Position numbers and translations under genes: made by a program. This document shows positions 1 through 8,912 of a stretch of DNA of 41,637 nt, piece by piece; within the stretch, counting starts at the first letter, position 1, and every line of letters begins with the position of its first letter. The notes beneath the pieces are model-generated. The model was not told the DNA's origin, did not search any database, and was given only the letters and a program-made list of their open reading frames with translations. Origin of the DNA: Pseudomonadota bacterium (GTDB taxonomy: Bacteria > Pseudomonadota > Alphaproteobacteria > Rhodospirillales > Magnetospirillaceae). The stretch is taken from positions 1 to 41,637 of the forward strand of contig JAJXUO010000024.1 of NCBI GenBank assembly GCA_021782815.1, in the 5' to 3' direction.

Positions 1-2263
1 CCAGGCCGCTGCCGCCGTAGCGGCGGTTGATGGAGGTATCGGCCTGGCTGAAGGAGCGGAACAGCTTTTGCCGGATATGGGGCGGAATGCCGATGCCGGT
101 ATCGCTCACCTCGAAACGCAGCTCCACCGTTTGTTCCGTTTCGGCCAGGGCGGCCACCCCCAGGCGCACCGTGCCCCGATCGGTGAACTTGATGGCGTTG
201 CCCACCAGATTGAGCAGGATCTGGCGCAGCCGCAGGGGATCGCCGCGCAACCCGAAGGGCAGGGGGTGGGCCATGTCGGTATCGAGGCGCAAGGCTTTTT
301 CGCGGGCGCGCGGCGCCATCAGCCCCATCACCGCCGACACCACGTCGGCCAGATCGAACACCACGCTTTCGAACTCGATCTTGCCCGCCTCCAGCTTGGA
401 AAAATCCAGAATGTCGTTCAGGAGGCCCAGCAGGGCCTCGCTGGAGCTGTAGATGGTGTCCACGTAATCGCGCTGCTGCGGCGAGAGCGGACTGTCCTGC
501 ACCAGTTGGGCCATGCCGAGAATGCCGTTCATGGGGGTGCGGATCTCGTGGCTCATCACCGCCAGGAATTCCGATTTGGCGCGGTTGGCGGCCTCGGCGG
601 CATTCTTGGCGGCGGTCAGTTGCTCCTCGTCCTGTTTGCGGCGGCTGATATCCTCGAGGATCGACAGATAATGGGTGATGGCGCCGCCGGCCTGGCGCAC
701 CGGCGAGATGAAGGCCAGAACCCAGTACTGGCTGCCGTCCTTGCGCAGGGCCTGAAATTCCCCGTGCCAGTTCTCGCCGCTTTGCATCACCTGGCGCATG
801 ACGTCGCCCATGGGGCAATCGGCGTGATCGCAGCAGGTATGCTGCGGACGGCCCAGCATGTCGTCCAGGCTGTAGCCGGTGGTGGCGCAGAAGCGGGGAT
901 TGACATATTCCACCAGGCCGTCGCGGTCGCTGATGATCACCGCCAGGGAGCTCGATTCCACCGCCTGATGGAATTTACGCAGCTCGTCGCGGGCCCGCTC
1001 CAGGGCGAGATTGCTGGATTCCAGCTGCACGGTGCGGCGGCGCACCTCGGCCTCCACCCCGTCGTAGGCGTGGCGCAGATCGTAGGCCATGCGGTTGAAG
1101 GCCTGGGCCAGTTCCCCCAGTTCGTCCTGGCGTTCCACCGGCACCCGCCGTCCCAATTCGCCGCCGCCCATGCGCCGCGCCGCCACGATCAGTTCCTGAA
1201 TGGGCCGGGTGATGCTGCGGGCGGCGAACAGGGCCAGCAGGGTAACGCCGGCCATGGTCAGCAGGGCCACGGCCAGCACCAGCTGGCGCTGGCGGTCCAC
1301 CAGGGTCAGGGCTTCCTTGCGGTCGATCTTCACCACCAGGCCCCAGTGCAGGGCGGGAATGGCGCGCCAGGCCGCCAGCACGGGATGGCCGCGGTAATCC
1401 AGGCTTTCGCCCTCGCCGTTTTCACCGGCCAGGGCCAGGTCCACCGGCCGCGGCGCATGATCGGCGGTGATGGACGGCAAACGGCGGAGCGCGGGGGAGC
1501 CGTCGTCGCGCGGCGGCGTCACGATCATGATGCCGCGCGCCGTTTTCTGCCCCAGCACGGTGCCGCCGCTTTGGCCCAGCCCGCCCCGGTCGGAAAAGGC
1601 CGCCAGAAATGCGCCCGGATTCAACTGGGCCGCGCCGACCCCGCGCAGAACGCCGTTGCGCACCACGGGGGCAACCACGTAAAGCGGCGGATCGTTGTCC
1701 GACAAGACCAGATCGAAGGGCGTGAGGGCCGGTTGCAGGCTGCCCAGGCTTTGCCGCACCGCCTCGGCCAGGGCGCTGTGGCGCAGGGGCGGGGTTTCCA
1801 GGGTTTGGCCGGGACGGAAGCGGGTGCCGGTGGTGAACAGCACCCGCCCCAGGGGCGAGAACAGCACGAAATCGCTGTAGTTCGAGGGCTGCAGCAGACC
1901 GGCGATCTGGAACGGGTCGCGGGCATTGTCGGGCGGCCGGGGCCGGGACTGAAGGGCGGTCAGGGTATCGGCCATCTGCGGCGCCCGCATCTGCGCCATC
2001 AGGGTGACCTCGTTGTCCTCCACCAGATTGGCGATTTGCAGGGCTTTGGCCTCGGCGATGGAGGCGAGGTTGGTCATTTCGTTCTGGCGGATCAGGGTTT
2101 CCGCCAACTGCTGGCTCAGCAGCAGCAGTAAAACGATGGGCACCAGGGAAATGCCCAGAAACCACAGGATCAGACGGTGGGAGATGCCCAGCCGTAAAGC
2201 GGCGGGCTTCGCGGGGGCGCAGGGGGGCGGGGACGAGGGCGAAGGAAATGAGGGCGCAGTCAT
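1..2263 (-). CDS. Membrane sensor histidine kinase (sensor-HAMP-PAS-HisKA-HATPase), C-terminus cut by window edge
   Basis: The minus frame is open from an ATG at 2263, preceded by GGAGAGG, to the window edge; 754 residues are visible. A transmembrane helix at about residues 25-50 and a second at about 325-345 flank a periplasmic sensor region that I read as Cache-like. A HAMP linker follows at about 346-400 (motif GGGELGRR, then [11 protein letters not shown]), then a PAS domain at about 435-530. The HisKA H-box reads [11 protein letters not shown] with the phospho-accepting His at residue 572. The N-box ([10 protein letters not shown]) and G1 box (DTGIGIP) of the ATPase are present, and the edge falls in the G2 region (YGGSGL). 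The H-box style is that of hybrid kinases, so a receiver domain may follow outside the window. The signal sensed is unknown. Confidence 0.93.
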   Translation of the reverse strand, partial: MTAPSFPSPSSPPPCAPAKPAALRLGISHRLILWFLGISLVPIVLLLLLSQQLAETLIRQNEMTNLASIAEAKALQIANLVEDNEVTLMAQMRAPQMADTLTALQSRPRPPDNARDPFQIAGLLQPSNYSDFVLFSPLGRVLFTTGTRFRPGQTLETPPLRHSALAEAVRQSLGSLQPALTPFDLVLSDNDPPLYVVAPVVRNGVLRGVGAAQLNPGAFLAAFSDRGGLGQSGGTVLGQKTARGIMIVTPPRDDGSPALRRLPSITADHAPRPVDLALAGENGEGESLDYRGHPVLAAWRAIPALHWGLVVKIDRKEALTLVDRQRQLVLAVALLTMAGVTLLALFAARSITRPIQELIVAARRMGGGELGRRVPVERQDELGELAQAFNRMAYDLRHAYDGVEAEVRRRTVQLESSNLALERARDELRKFHQAVESSSLAVIISDRDGLVEYVNPRFCATTGYSLDDMLGRPQHTCCDHADCPMGDVMRQVMQSGENWHGEFQALRKDGSQYWVLAFISPVRQAGGAITHYLSILEDISRRKQDEEQLTAAKNAAEAANRAKSEFLAVMSHEIRTPMNGILGMAQLVQDSPLSPQQRDYVDTIYSSSEALLGLLNDILDFSKLEAGKIEFESVVFDLADVVSAVMGLMAPRAREKALRLDTDMAHPLPFGLRGDPLRLRQILLNLVGNAIKFTDRGTVRLGVAALAETEQTVELRFEVSDTGIGIPPHIRQKLFRSFSQADTSINRRYGGSGL

Positions 2264-2414
2264 CCCCCGCCTCTCCGCCAAGCGGCGCGTATCGGCTTCC
2301 CGGATGGAACGGCCGCCCCGGTCATGATGCCTCCCTTCGCCCTCTTCAGGGGTCGATGGCAGCAGGAACGCAGTTTTTTCTAAAGTCTGAATAAGAGTAC
2401 GGTTTTTGTCGACA

Positions 2415-2428
2415 CCGCCAAAAGGCGG
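2415..2428 (-). terminator. Small GC hairpin downstream of the CopD-like gene, possible weak terminator
   Basis: CCGCC AAAA GGCGG forms a perfect 5-bp stem about 19 bases past the stop of the minus-strand CopD-like gene. In the minus direction the stem is not followed at once by a T-run, so termination is only a possibility. Confidence 0.25.
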
Positions 2429-2446
2429 ACGCGCGGGATAAGAGGA

Positions 2447-2908
2447 TTAATAGCTGAGGAAGGCCCCGATGGCGCCGAGCACGGTGGTGAAAAGGCCCAG
2501 CAGCAGATTGATCATGGCCAGGCCGCGCAGACGGCCCAGGGCGTGGGTGGCGGCGGGGGTGTCGCCACGGTCGAGGGCGTGGCAGAAGTCCTGCCAGGGC
2601 CGGGTCCACAGCAGCACGAACACCGCCACCATGAAAAGGCCGGTCAGTTGCATGATGCGCACATGCAGGCCCACCGAGGCGAAGCCGTCATAGCCGAAAA
2701 ACACCACGCCGTAGCCGGTGATCAGCAGCAGGGCGATGCACTGCCACACCCAATGAAAGAACCGCCCCAGCACCGTGCGCCACAGGGTCAGGCGGGTCAT
2801 GTCGCCCAGGGAGGCCGAGGCGGGGCGCAGCACCACCAGCAGAAAGAAGATGCCGCCCACCCAGATCACGGCGGCAATGGTATGGATGGCGAGGGCGAAG
2901 GGAATCAT
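2447..2908 (-). CDS. CopD-like integral membrane protein
   Basis: A 153-residue protein that is almost entirely hydrophobic, with four predicted membrane helices (about residues 2-27, 48-72, 83-101 and 128-151). The N-terminal pattern AIHTIAAVIWVGGIFFL, with a His in the first helix, is typical of the CopD/PcoD-like family and of related small membrane proteins that may bind haem or copper. Its ATG overlaps the stop of the upstream parA-like gene by 4 bases (ATGA at 2905-2908), so the two are probably translationally coupled. It sits back to back with an iron uptake operon. A role in copper or redox handling at the inner membrane is an inference from family and context only. Confidence 0.8.
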   Translation of the reverse strand: MIPFALAIHTIAAVIWVGGIFFLLVVLRPASASLGDMTRLTLWRTVLGRFFHWVWQCIALLLITGYGVVFFGYDGFASVGLHVRIMQLTGLFMVAVFVLLWTRPWQDFCHALDRGDTPAATHALGRLRGLAMINLLLGLFTTVLGAIGAFLSY

Positions 2909-3561
2909 GATGCGGACCGTCCGGCGGAAAGGGAGAGGCGCCCGGCGATTTCGTCGGCCAGGGCGATGATTTCAAGGGCGGCGGGGCTGCGCGGCGCGGT
3001 TTCCACCACGCCCTTGCCGTCCATCATGCTGGCGGCGAAGCCCGAGCGGTTGCCTACCATGCTGTCGGCCACCGGCAGATCGTCCTCGGCGATGCGGGCG
3101 CGGATGGTGTCGGTCAGGCGGTTGCGGGCCGGCACGCGGTTCAGCACCAGCAGGGCCGGGGTGCGTTCCTTGCGGGCCATTTCCAGGGTGGGGGCGCTGG
3201 CCCACAGATCCATGGGGCTGGGCTGCACCGGCATCAGGATCAGCCCGGCGGCGCGTACCGCCACCCGGGCGTCGGTCTCGGCATGGGGCGGGGTATCGAC
3301 GATCAGAATGTCGTAAGCGGCCTTCAGGCGGTCGATTTCGGTGGCCAGTTTCCAGCCCTGCACCTCCTGGGAGACCAGGCCGTCCTCCTGGCCGTTGCGG
3401 CGGCGCATGCCGTACCAGGCCGACAGCGAACCCTGGGGATCGACATCCAAAAGGGCCACGCGGTAGCCCTGACGCATCCAGGCCACGGCCAGTTGCGCGG
3501 CGATGGTGGTTTTCCCGGCGCCGCCCTTCTGTTGCGCGATGGCGATGGTGGTGGCCGTCAT
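2905..3561 (-). CDS. ParA-family ATPase (orphan)
   Basis: 218 residues. The N-terminus has the deviant Walker A motif KGGAGKT at residues 12-18 and a Walker B-like stretch DILIVDTPPHAE, both diagnostic of ParA/MinD ATPases. The start is placed at the ATG at 3561 because AGGGAG lies 9 bases upstream and the ATPase fold begins there; the frame stays open further upstream but that part is not family-like. There is no ParB gene nor an obvious parS site nearby, so this is not the chromosomal parAB locus. It could be an orphan ParA that positions a cargo such as a chemotaxis or membrane complex. It is coupled to the downstream CopD-like gene by a 4-base overlap. Confidence 0.85.
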   Translation of the reverse strand: MTATTIAIAQQKGGAGKTTIAAQLAVAWMRQGYRVALLDVDPQGSLSAWYGMRRRNGQEDGLVSQEVQGWKLATEIDRLKAAYDILIVDTPPHAETDARVAVRAAGLILMPVQPSPMDLWASAPTLEMARKERTPALLVLNRVPARNRLTDTIRARIAEDDLPVADSMVGNRSGFAASMMDGKGVVETAPRSPAALEIIALADEIAGRLSLSAGRSAS

Positions 3562-3713
3562 GCCGCGTGTCTCCCTGAAGTCGCTTCGCTCCGCCTCTCC
3601 GGCGGCCCTCTGCGCAGGCTGAACCGGAACGCGGGATTTTTCAAGGGGCTGGCTGTGGACGAGGGGGATTCCCCTGCCGGCGTGAGGGAATAGTGCGAAA
3701 AGCGCTTGCAAAT

Positions 3714-3732
3714 GCGAGTGATTATCATTAAC
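3714..3732 (+). promoter_or_regulatory. Fur-box-like operator upstream of the iron operon
   Basis: The 19-base site matches the classical Fur consensus (GATAATGATWATCATTATC) at 15 of 19 positions by hand alignment; the right half, GATTATCATTA, is almost perfect. It lies in the spacer of a possible promoter (TTGCAA at 3706-3711, TTAACT or TAACTC near 3728-3734). It is 57 bases before the ftrA start, where an iron-dependent repressor would act. The sequence match is direct; binding by Fur is inferred. Confidence 0.65.
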
Positions 3733-3788
3733 TCTGTCGATGCGAGGCCGCTTGTTGTCCCGCACGCCTCATTTCAAGGAGTTCACGC

Positions 3789-4325
3789 ATGTCCAAACGC
3801 GTCGCCGCCGCCTTTGTCGGCCTCACTTTGCTCGTGGCGTCGCCGGCTCTGGCCGGTGAGCATTCCATGGGGGATCCGGTCACGGTCAACGGCCTCATTC
3901 TGCATCCGGTCTATCTGCAGCCGGTGGACATGGCGCCGATGCTGCCCGGTATGAACGGCGCCGCCTTCGACGCGCATCTGGAAATCGACATCCACGCCGA
4001 TAAGAACAATCCGCAGGGTTTCGAGCCGGGCTCCTGGATCCCCTATCTCACCGTCAGCTATCAGATCCGCAAGCAGGGCTCCGACTGGTCCAGCTTCGGC
4101 ACCCTGATGGCCATGGAGGCCAATGACGGGCCGCATTACGGCGCCAACATCAAGTTCGACGGCCCCGGCACCTACACCGCCAGCTTCCGCGTCGTGCCGC
4201 CGCCCTACAACGCCTTCTTCCGCCATACCGATAAGGAAACCGGGGTGCCGGACTGGTGGGGCCCGTTCCAGAAGAGCTGGACCTTCACCTATGTGGGCGG
4301 CGTTGGCCACAAGGGCGGCTACTAA
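3789..4325 (+). CDS. ftrA: Periplasmic P19/FetP-type iron transport protein FtrA
   Basis: 178 residues with a signal peptide (cleavage expected after ASPALA, near residue 22). The mature part has the P19 pattern: GEHSMGDPV, LILHPVYLQPVDM, an acidic/His segment HLEIDIHADKNN, then MAMEANDGPHYGANI and a C-terminal YVGGVGH. Known P19 proteins bind copper and iron in the periplasm and hand iron to the Ftr1-type permease; His, Met and Glu residues of that kind are present. AAGGAG lies just upstream of the ATG. It is the first gene of a four-gene iron uptake operon behind the Fur-like box. Confidence 0.92.
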   Translation: MSKRVAAAFVGLTLLVASPALAGEHSMGDPVTVNGLILHPVYLQPVDMAPMLPGMNGAAFDAHLEIDIHADKNNPQGFEPGSWIPYLTVSYQIRKQGSDWSSFGTLMAMEANDGPHYGANIKFDGPGTYTASFRVVPPPYNAFFRHTDKETGVPDWWGPFQKSWTFTYVGGVGHKGGY

Positions 4326-4340
4326 GGCGGGGAGGCAGGG

Positions 4341-4694
4341 ATGACGTTCCAACGGAAACTGGGCGCGTGGAGCATTCTGGCGTCGGTGCTGGGCGTCGTC
4401 CCGGCCTGGGCCGCCGGGCCGCAAACCACTTTCGATCTGGTGCTGCGGGGCCAGGCCTTCACGCCGCAAACCCTGACGGTGCCGGCGGGCCAGACCCTGA
4501 CCCTGATGGTGGACAACCGCGACGCCCTGCCCGCCGAATTTGAAAGCGGCGATCTGGGGCGCGAGAAGGTGATCCCCGGCGGCACCCGGCTGCCGGTGGT
4601 GGTGGGGCCGCTGAAGCCCGGCCGCTACGATTTTTTCAACGACTTCCATCCCGCGAGCACCGGCGCCCTCATCGCCGTGCCGCCCAAGCCCTGA
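4341..4694 (+). CDS. ftrB: Periplasmic cupredoxin-like protein FtrB
   Basis: 117 residues with a signal peptide ending near AWAAGP (about residue 25). The remainder is one cupredoxin-type beta domain with the blocks FTPQTLTVPAGQTL, LPAEFESGDLGREKVI and GRYDFFNDFHP. These resemble the cupredoxin segment of EfeO and the FtrB/P19-partner proteins, which are proposed to oxidise Fe(II) before permease uptake. It lies 15 bases after ftrA and 9 bases before ftrC, consistent with one transcript. Confidence 0.88.
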   Translation: MTFQRKLGAWSILASVLGVVPAWAAGPQTTFDLVLRGQAFTPQTLTVPAGQTLTLMVDNRDALPAEFESGDLGREKVIPGGTRLPVVVGPLKPGRYDFFNDFHPASTGALIAVPPKP

Positions 4695-4703
4695 AGGTGA
4701 CGC

Positions 4704-5546
4704 ATGCTGGCCACGGCAATCATTGTTTTCCGCGAGGTTCTGGAGGCGGCGCTGGTGGTCTCCATCGTGCTGGCGGCGGCCAAGGGCGTGGCGGGCCGGG
4801 GCCGCTGGGTCGGTTTCGGCGTCGTCCTCGGCGTGGCCGGCGCCTGCCTGGTGGCGGCCTTCGCCGGCAGCATCGCCGGCGCGGTGCAGGGGCGGGGGCA
4901 GGAACTGCTCAATGCCGGCATTCTGCTGACCGCGGTGGTCATGCTGGGCTGGCATAACGTGTGGATGAGCCGCCACGGCCGCGAACTGGCCCGCGAGATG
5001 AAGGCGGTGGGGCATGACGTGGCCATGGGCGAGCGGCCGCTGTCGGTGTTGATGGTGGTGGTGATGATGGCGGTGCTGCGCGAAGGCGCCGAGGTGGTGC
5101 TGTTCGGCTACGGCATCTACGCCGCCGGCACCGGCCGCGACGCCATGCTGAGCGGCGGCCTGGCCGGTCTGGGCCTGGGGGTGGCGGCGGGGGCGCTGCT
5201 CTACAAAGGCCTGTTGCGCATCCCCACCCGCCATCTGTTCGCGGTGACCGGCTGGATGGTGCTGCTGCTGGCCGCCGGCATGGCCGCCGACGCCGCCGGA
5301 TTGCTGACCCAGGCCGGATTTCTGCCCGCCATCCAGGACGGGGTGTGGAACAGTTCCTGGCTTTTGACCGAACAATCCCTGACGGGGCGGCTTTTGCACA
5401 TCCTGGTGGGCTATACCCAGCGTCCCTCGGCCCTGCAGCTGCTGTTCTACGCCGTGACCCTGGCGGTGATCGGCGGGCTGATGGCCCTGGTCAATCGCGG
5501 CGGCGCCCGTCCGCAGCCCCGGACGGAGACCCCCGATGCCCGGTAA
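4704..5546 (+). CDS. ftrC: High-affinity iron permease FtrC (Ftr1/EfeU family)
   Basis: 280 residues with about seven membrane helices. The two REXXE iron-translocation motifs that define the Ftr1/OFeT family are both intact: REVLE at residues 10-14 and REGAE at residues 126-130. Known members carry ferric iron across the inner membrane together with an oxidase or redox partner. The stop overlaps the start of ftrD by 11 bases, so the two are probably translationally coupled. Confidence 0.94.
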   Translation: MLATAIIVFREVLEAALVVSIVLAAAKGVAGRGRWVGFGVVLGVAGACLVAAFAGSIAGAVQGRGQELLNAGILLTAVVMLGWHNVWMSRHGRELAREMKAVGHDVAMGERPLSVLMVVVMMAVLREGAEVVLFGYGIYAAGTGRDAMLSGGLAGLGLGVAAGALLYKGLLRIPTRHLFAVTGWMVLLLAAGMAADAAGLLTQAGFLPAIQDGVWNSSWLLTEQSLTGRLLHILVGYTQRPSALQLLFYAVTLAVIGGLMALVNRGGARPQPRTETPDAR

Positions 5547-6945
5547 TGCCGAAAGGACACTGCGCCGCCCCGCCTGGCTGGCGCGGCTGGAGGCCTGGGC
5601 GGTGCGCCACCGCGACAAGCTGGCCTGGCTGCATCTGGCCATGCTGGTGGCCTTCATCGCCCTGATCGTCGGGCCGCTGCTGCTGCCCCCGCCCGGCGAC
5701 AACGCCACCGTCCTCAACAATTTCACCCTGCTGACCAACTTTCTGCTGTGGGGGCTGTGGTTTCCCCTGGTGTTCATCTCGGTGATCTTTACCGGGCGCA
5801 GCTGGTGCGGGATTTTCTGCCCCATGGGCGCCTGCTCGGAATGGGCCAACCGCATCGGACCGAAACGCCCCATTCCGGCCTGGGTGCGCTGGGAAGGCAC
5901 CCCGGTGGTCAGTTTCATCGTCGTCACCGTGCTGGCGCAGACCGTGGATGCCCGGGGCTTTGCGCAAGGGGCGGCGGTGGTGTTCGGTCTGGCCTTCCTC
6001 TGCGCCGTGCTGCTGGGCTTTTTCTACGGCACCGGCGGCAATAAGCGGCCCTGGTGCCGGCATATGTGCCCCATCGGTCTGATGCTGGGAGTGTTTTCGC
6101 GCATCGGCGCCGTGCAGTTCGTTGCCAAGCAGCCCCGGCCGGGCGGCGACGCCTATGCGGAAAAGGGCCTGTGCCCCACCATGATCCACATCGCCCGCAA
6201 GACGGAATCCCGCCATTGCATCGAATGCATGCGCTGCGTGCAGCCCACGGCGCGGGGCGGGCTGGCCGTGGTGTTGCGCCCGCCGGGCCAGGAGGTGGCG
6301 CAAATCCGCCATCACAATCCCAACGCCACCGAGGTGTGGTTCCTGTTCCTGGCCAGCGGCCTGGCCCTGGGCGGCTTTCTGTGGCTGGTGCTGCCGCAAT
6401 ACGACACCTGGCGTCAGGCGCTGGGCGAATGGGCCATCGGCCGGGGGTGGGACTGGATCGCCATGCCCGGCCCCTGGTGGCTGATGTCGGTGCATCCGGC
6501 CCAGCACGAAACCTATACCTGGCTCGATGTCTTCACCATTTCCGGCTTCATGCTGGGCACGGCCGTGGCCTTGACGGCGACGCTCACCCTCCTGACCGCG
6601 CTGTCGTCGTGGCTGGCCGGGCGGCTGGGGGGCGATCTCACCTTCCGCGCCCGTTTCGTCGAGCAGGCCTATGCCACCATGCCGGTGGCCATGGTGTCGC
6701 TGGTGGTGGGGCTGGGCGCCACCCTGTTCCAGGGGCTGCCGCTGCTGGGGCTGCCGGCCTGGTCGGCCGCCGCCGCCAAGGCGCTGCTGTTCGCGCTCGG
6801 CATGGGCTGGAGCGTGCATCTGGGAGACAGGCTTCTGGCCGGCGAGGGTTTGAACGGTTGGCGCCGCCGGTTGACCCTGCTGCCGCTGCTGGCCGGCATC
6901 GCCCTGGTGGCCCTGGCCTGGCGCCCGGCCATCTTCGGCTGGTAG
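5536..6945 (+). CDS. ftrD: Polyferredoxin-type membrane protein FtrD (4Fe-4S)
   Basis: 469 residues, a membrane protein of the NapH/FixG-like polyferredoxin group. Two membrane-edge motifs, CGIFCPMGAC and CRHMCPIG, are followed by the Cys clusters CPTMI and CIECMRCVQP, with several more helices in the C-terminal half. In FtrABCD systems this protein is proposed to take electrons away from, or deliver them to, the periplasmic iron-handling proteins. The position directly after ftrC and the 11-base overlap support FtrD over a nitrate or nitrous-oxide reductase accessory protein. Confidence 0.9.
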   Translation: MPGNAERTLRRPAWLARLEAWAVRHRDKLAWLHLAMLVAFIALIVGPLLLPPPGDNATVLNNFTLLTNFLLWGLWFPLVFISVIFTGRSWCGIFCPMGACSEWANRIGPKRPIPAWVRWEGTPVVSFIVVTVLAQTVDARGFAQGAAVVFGLAFLCAVLLGFFYGTGGNKRPWCRHMCPIGLMLGVFSRIGAVQFVAKQPRPGGDAYAEKGLCPTMIHIARKTESRHCIECMRCVQPTARGGLAVVLRPPGQEVAQIRHHNPNATEVWFLFLASGLALGGFLWLVLPQYDTWRQALGEWAIGRGWDWIAMPGPWWLMSVHPAQHETYTWLDVFTISGFMLGTAVALTATLTLLTALSSWLAGRLGGDLTFRARFVEQAYATMPVAMVSLVVGLGATLFQGLPLLGLPAWSAAAAKALLFALGMGWSVHLGDRLLAGEGLNGWRRRLTLLPLLAGIALVALAWRPAIFGW

Positions 6946-6978
6946 GCCCGCCGCCCCCCGGCGCCTGAGACGAACAGA

Positions 6979-7012
6979 CTCCAGGCGGATCGCGAATGCG
7001 ATCCGCCTGGAG
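6979..7012. terminator. Perfect 15-bp stem-loop after ftrD
   Basis: CTCCAGGCGGATCGC, a GAAT loop, then its exact reverse complement. It begins 34 bases after the ftrD stop, where a terminator is expected, but no T-run follows on the plus strand. It may be an rho-independent terminator of unusual type, an mRNA-stabilising stem, or a dispersed palindromic repeat. Confidence 0.55.
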
Positions 7013-7069
7013 CGCTTGACCCCTTCGCCATGCAGGCTACTCTGGCGGCAGATGGAAAGGGGGAGGGGC

Positions 7070-8068
7070 ATGAGCGGCGAAGAGGCGCGGGATCTGCGCG
7101 AACGGTTGGCGGCGGTCACGACGCTGCTCGGCGCGAAAGACTGGGACGGCGCCTGCCGGGCCTGCCGGTCCGGGCTGGAGCGCTATCCCGGCAGCGGTGA
7201 TCTTCATCATCTGCTGGGCATGGCCGAGATGCAGGCCGGACGGCCGCTGGAGGCCCTGGCGCCGCTGGAACGGGCGGCGCGCCTCGATCCCCGCCATCCC
7301 GGTTTCCTGCAAGGATTGGCGCGGGGCTTGCGGGCCCTGGGGCGCGCCGAGGAGGCGTTTCGTGTGGGGGAGCAGGCCTGGCAACTGGCCATGACGCGCC
7401 CGCCGGCCCCCACCCCCGGCCATTATCTGCAGGCCCGCCCCATCAACCGCGTGCATTTCCGCAAAAGCAAGGCGCTGGACGATCTGCTGGCGTTGTTTCT
7501 GTCGTCAGCCCACCATGCCGGGGATCTGGCCCGCCTCTATTTCCTGGCCGACAACATTACCCGCGCCCTCCGTTTGGGGGTGGCGGGCGATCTGGCGGAA
7601 TTCGGCGTGTGGCACGGCCATAGCGCCCGCGCCCTGAAGATGCTGGCCCCCGGCCGCATGCTCTATCTGTTCGAAAGTTTCAGCGGCTTTCCCCCCGGCC
7701 GTTTCGCCGAGGACGACCGCCGCCGCGCCCTGTTCCGCGATTGCGACGCCGCCGCCACCCGCGCCCTGGTGGGGGCCGATCAGGTGGTCTGGTGCGAGGG
7801 GATTTTTCCGGCCAGCATTGCCCTGGCCCCGCCCGATCTGCGCCTGGCGGTGGCCCATGTGGATTTCGGCGAGGCCGAGGCGACGCGGGCGGCGCTGGCC
7901 TTCGCCTATCCCCGCCTGTCGCCCGGCGGCCTGCTGTTCGTGCACGATTACGCCCACGACGGCTGGCCCGGCGTGGCCCACGCCGCCGATGCCTTTCTGG
8001 CCGACAAGCCCGAACGGCTGGTGGTGGCCCCCGATCGCGGCGGCACCGCCCTTTTGATCAAGATGTGA
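7070..8068 (+). CDS. TPR plus TylF/MycF-like methyltransferase-fold protein
   Basis: 332 residues from the ATG at 7070, preceded by AAGGGGGAGGGG; the frame is open further upstream to 7016 without family-like sequence. Residues 1-110 are tetratricopeptide-like helices (for example LHHLLGMAEMQAGRPLEALAPLERA). The C-terminal part has a TylF-like SAM-binding block, LAEFGVWHGHSARAL, then LYLFESFSGFP, HVDFGEAEATRAAL and GGLLFVHDYAHDGWPGV. TylF relatives O-methylate sugars in antibiotic or polysaccharide pathways; the substrate here is unknown. Its stop codon abuts the stop of the next, convergent gene with no spacer. Confidence 0.8.
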   Translation: MSGEEARDLRERLAAVTTLLGAKDWDGACRACRSGLERYPGSGDLHHLLGMAEMQAGRPLEALAPLERAARLDPRHPGFLQGLARGLRALGRAEEAFRVGEQAWQLAMTRPPAPTPGHYLQARPINRVHFRKSKALDDLLALFLSSAHHAGDLARLYFLADNITRALRLGVAGDLAEFGVWHGHSARALKMLAPGRMLYLFESFSGFPPGRFAEDDRRRALFRDCDAAATRALVGADQVVWCEGIFPASIALAPPDLRLAVAHVDFGEAEATRAALAFAYPRLSPGGLLFVHDYAHDGWPGVAHAADAFLADKPERLVVAPDRGGTALLIKM

Positions 8069-8869
8069 TCAGTCGGGATTGGGCGGCAGGTCCTGCGGCC
8101 GTTGTTTCAGCACGTCGAGGGCGGCCCCGAGATCGCCCTCGAAGGCCATGGCGCCGGTATGGGTCAGCTTGCTTTGGGTATAGGCCCAGATTTCGCCGCC
8201 CATGTCGGTCCAGCGCTTGCAGAAGGTGTAATCCTCGCTGAGATAGGCGCCGCTCTGCTTGTCGATGACGCAGTCGAAATAGGCGCAGTTGGTCTGGTTC
8301 TGCACCGCGGTGTTCGAGGCGACGTGGATGTTGCTGAAATGGATGTCGGGATAATGCTCGGCCATGCGGGTGAACACGTCGCGGCGGATCAGCATGAAAC
8401 CGGTGCCGATATAGCGCACCTTGGCGAACTTCTGCTCAGGCGTCGGCAGTTCGGTGTTGTCCAGCAGGTCCACCACGTAATTCAGGGCCGAGGTCAGGGG
8501 CTTGGGGGCGCCCAGCGCGGCATGGGCCTGGATGCGCTCCCAGTTCAATTGCTTCAGGGGATAGATGCAGCCCGAGATGTCCTTGTCGGCGTCCAGCAGC
8601 ACCATCACCTGATCGGGGGTGAAGCCGATATCGGCATCGACGAACAGCAGGTGGGTGGCGGTGGGATCGGCCAGGAACTGCTGCACCAGGATGTTGCGGG
8701 CCCGGGTGATCAGGGCGTCGCCGCCGATCAGGCGGAAGGAGATCCCGATATTGAGCTGCATGCAGGCCCGCTGCAACGACACCAGGGACACGGTGTAGGA
8801 GGAGGTGACGTTGCCGCCGTAGCAAGGCGTGGCGACGACGATATGATGACGCTGGGGAAGCAGGGACAT
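8069..8869 (-). CDS. Glycosyltransferase-like protein (GT-A fold)
   Basis: 266 residues from an ATG at 8869 with AAGGAT 9 bases upstream. The N-terminus HHIVVATPCYGGNVTSSY and the block THLLFVDADIGFTPDQV carry the nucleotide-sugar and metal-binding DxD-like motif expected of GT-A glycosyltransferases. A later segment, GTGFMLIRRDVF, followed by YLSEDYTFCKRW is also usual in this group. Acceptor and sugar are unknown. It is co-directional with the upstream dadA-like gene (43-base gap) and convergent, stop to stop, with the methyltransferase gene; a joint role in surface glycan synthesis is possible but unproved. Confidence 0.8.
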   Translation of the reverse strand: MSLLPQRHHIVVATPCYGGNVTSSYTVSLVSLQRACMQLNIGISFRLIGGDALITRARNILVQQFLADPTATHLLFVDADIGFTPDQVMVLLDADKDISGCIYPLKQLNWERIQAHAALGAPKPLTSALNYVVDLLDNTELPTPEQKFAKVRYIGTGFMLIRRDVFTRMAEHYPDIHFSNIHVASNTAVQNQTNCAYFDCVIDKQSGAYLSEDYTFCKRWTDMGGEIWAYTQSKLTHTGAMAFEGDLGAALDVLKQRPQDLPPNPD

Positions 8870-8912
8870 ACCGGAAAAATCCTTGGGGCAAAGACGCTCT
8901 CGATGCGGCAGC

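Noticed and set aside
68-2131. Long open frame of 687 codons on the plus strand, opposite the histidine kinase
   Set aside because: Its His/Gln/Gly-rich translation has no domain. The opposite strand reads a clear HAMP-PAS-HisKA-ATPase protein, so this is an artefact of high-GC codon use.
2905-3561. Chromosome-partition parAB locus or replication origin
   Set aside because: There is no parB, parS, gidA/mnmG or dnaA box cluster nearby. The ParA-like gene is an orphan.
3783-5927. Open frame of 714 codons on the minus strand opposite ftrA-ftrD
   Set aside because: It is antisense to four recognisable genes and is low-complexity (His/Gln/Gly-rich); not a gene.
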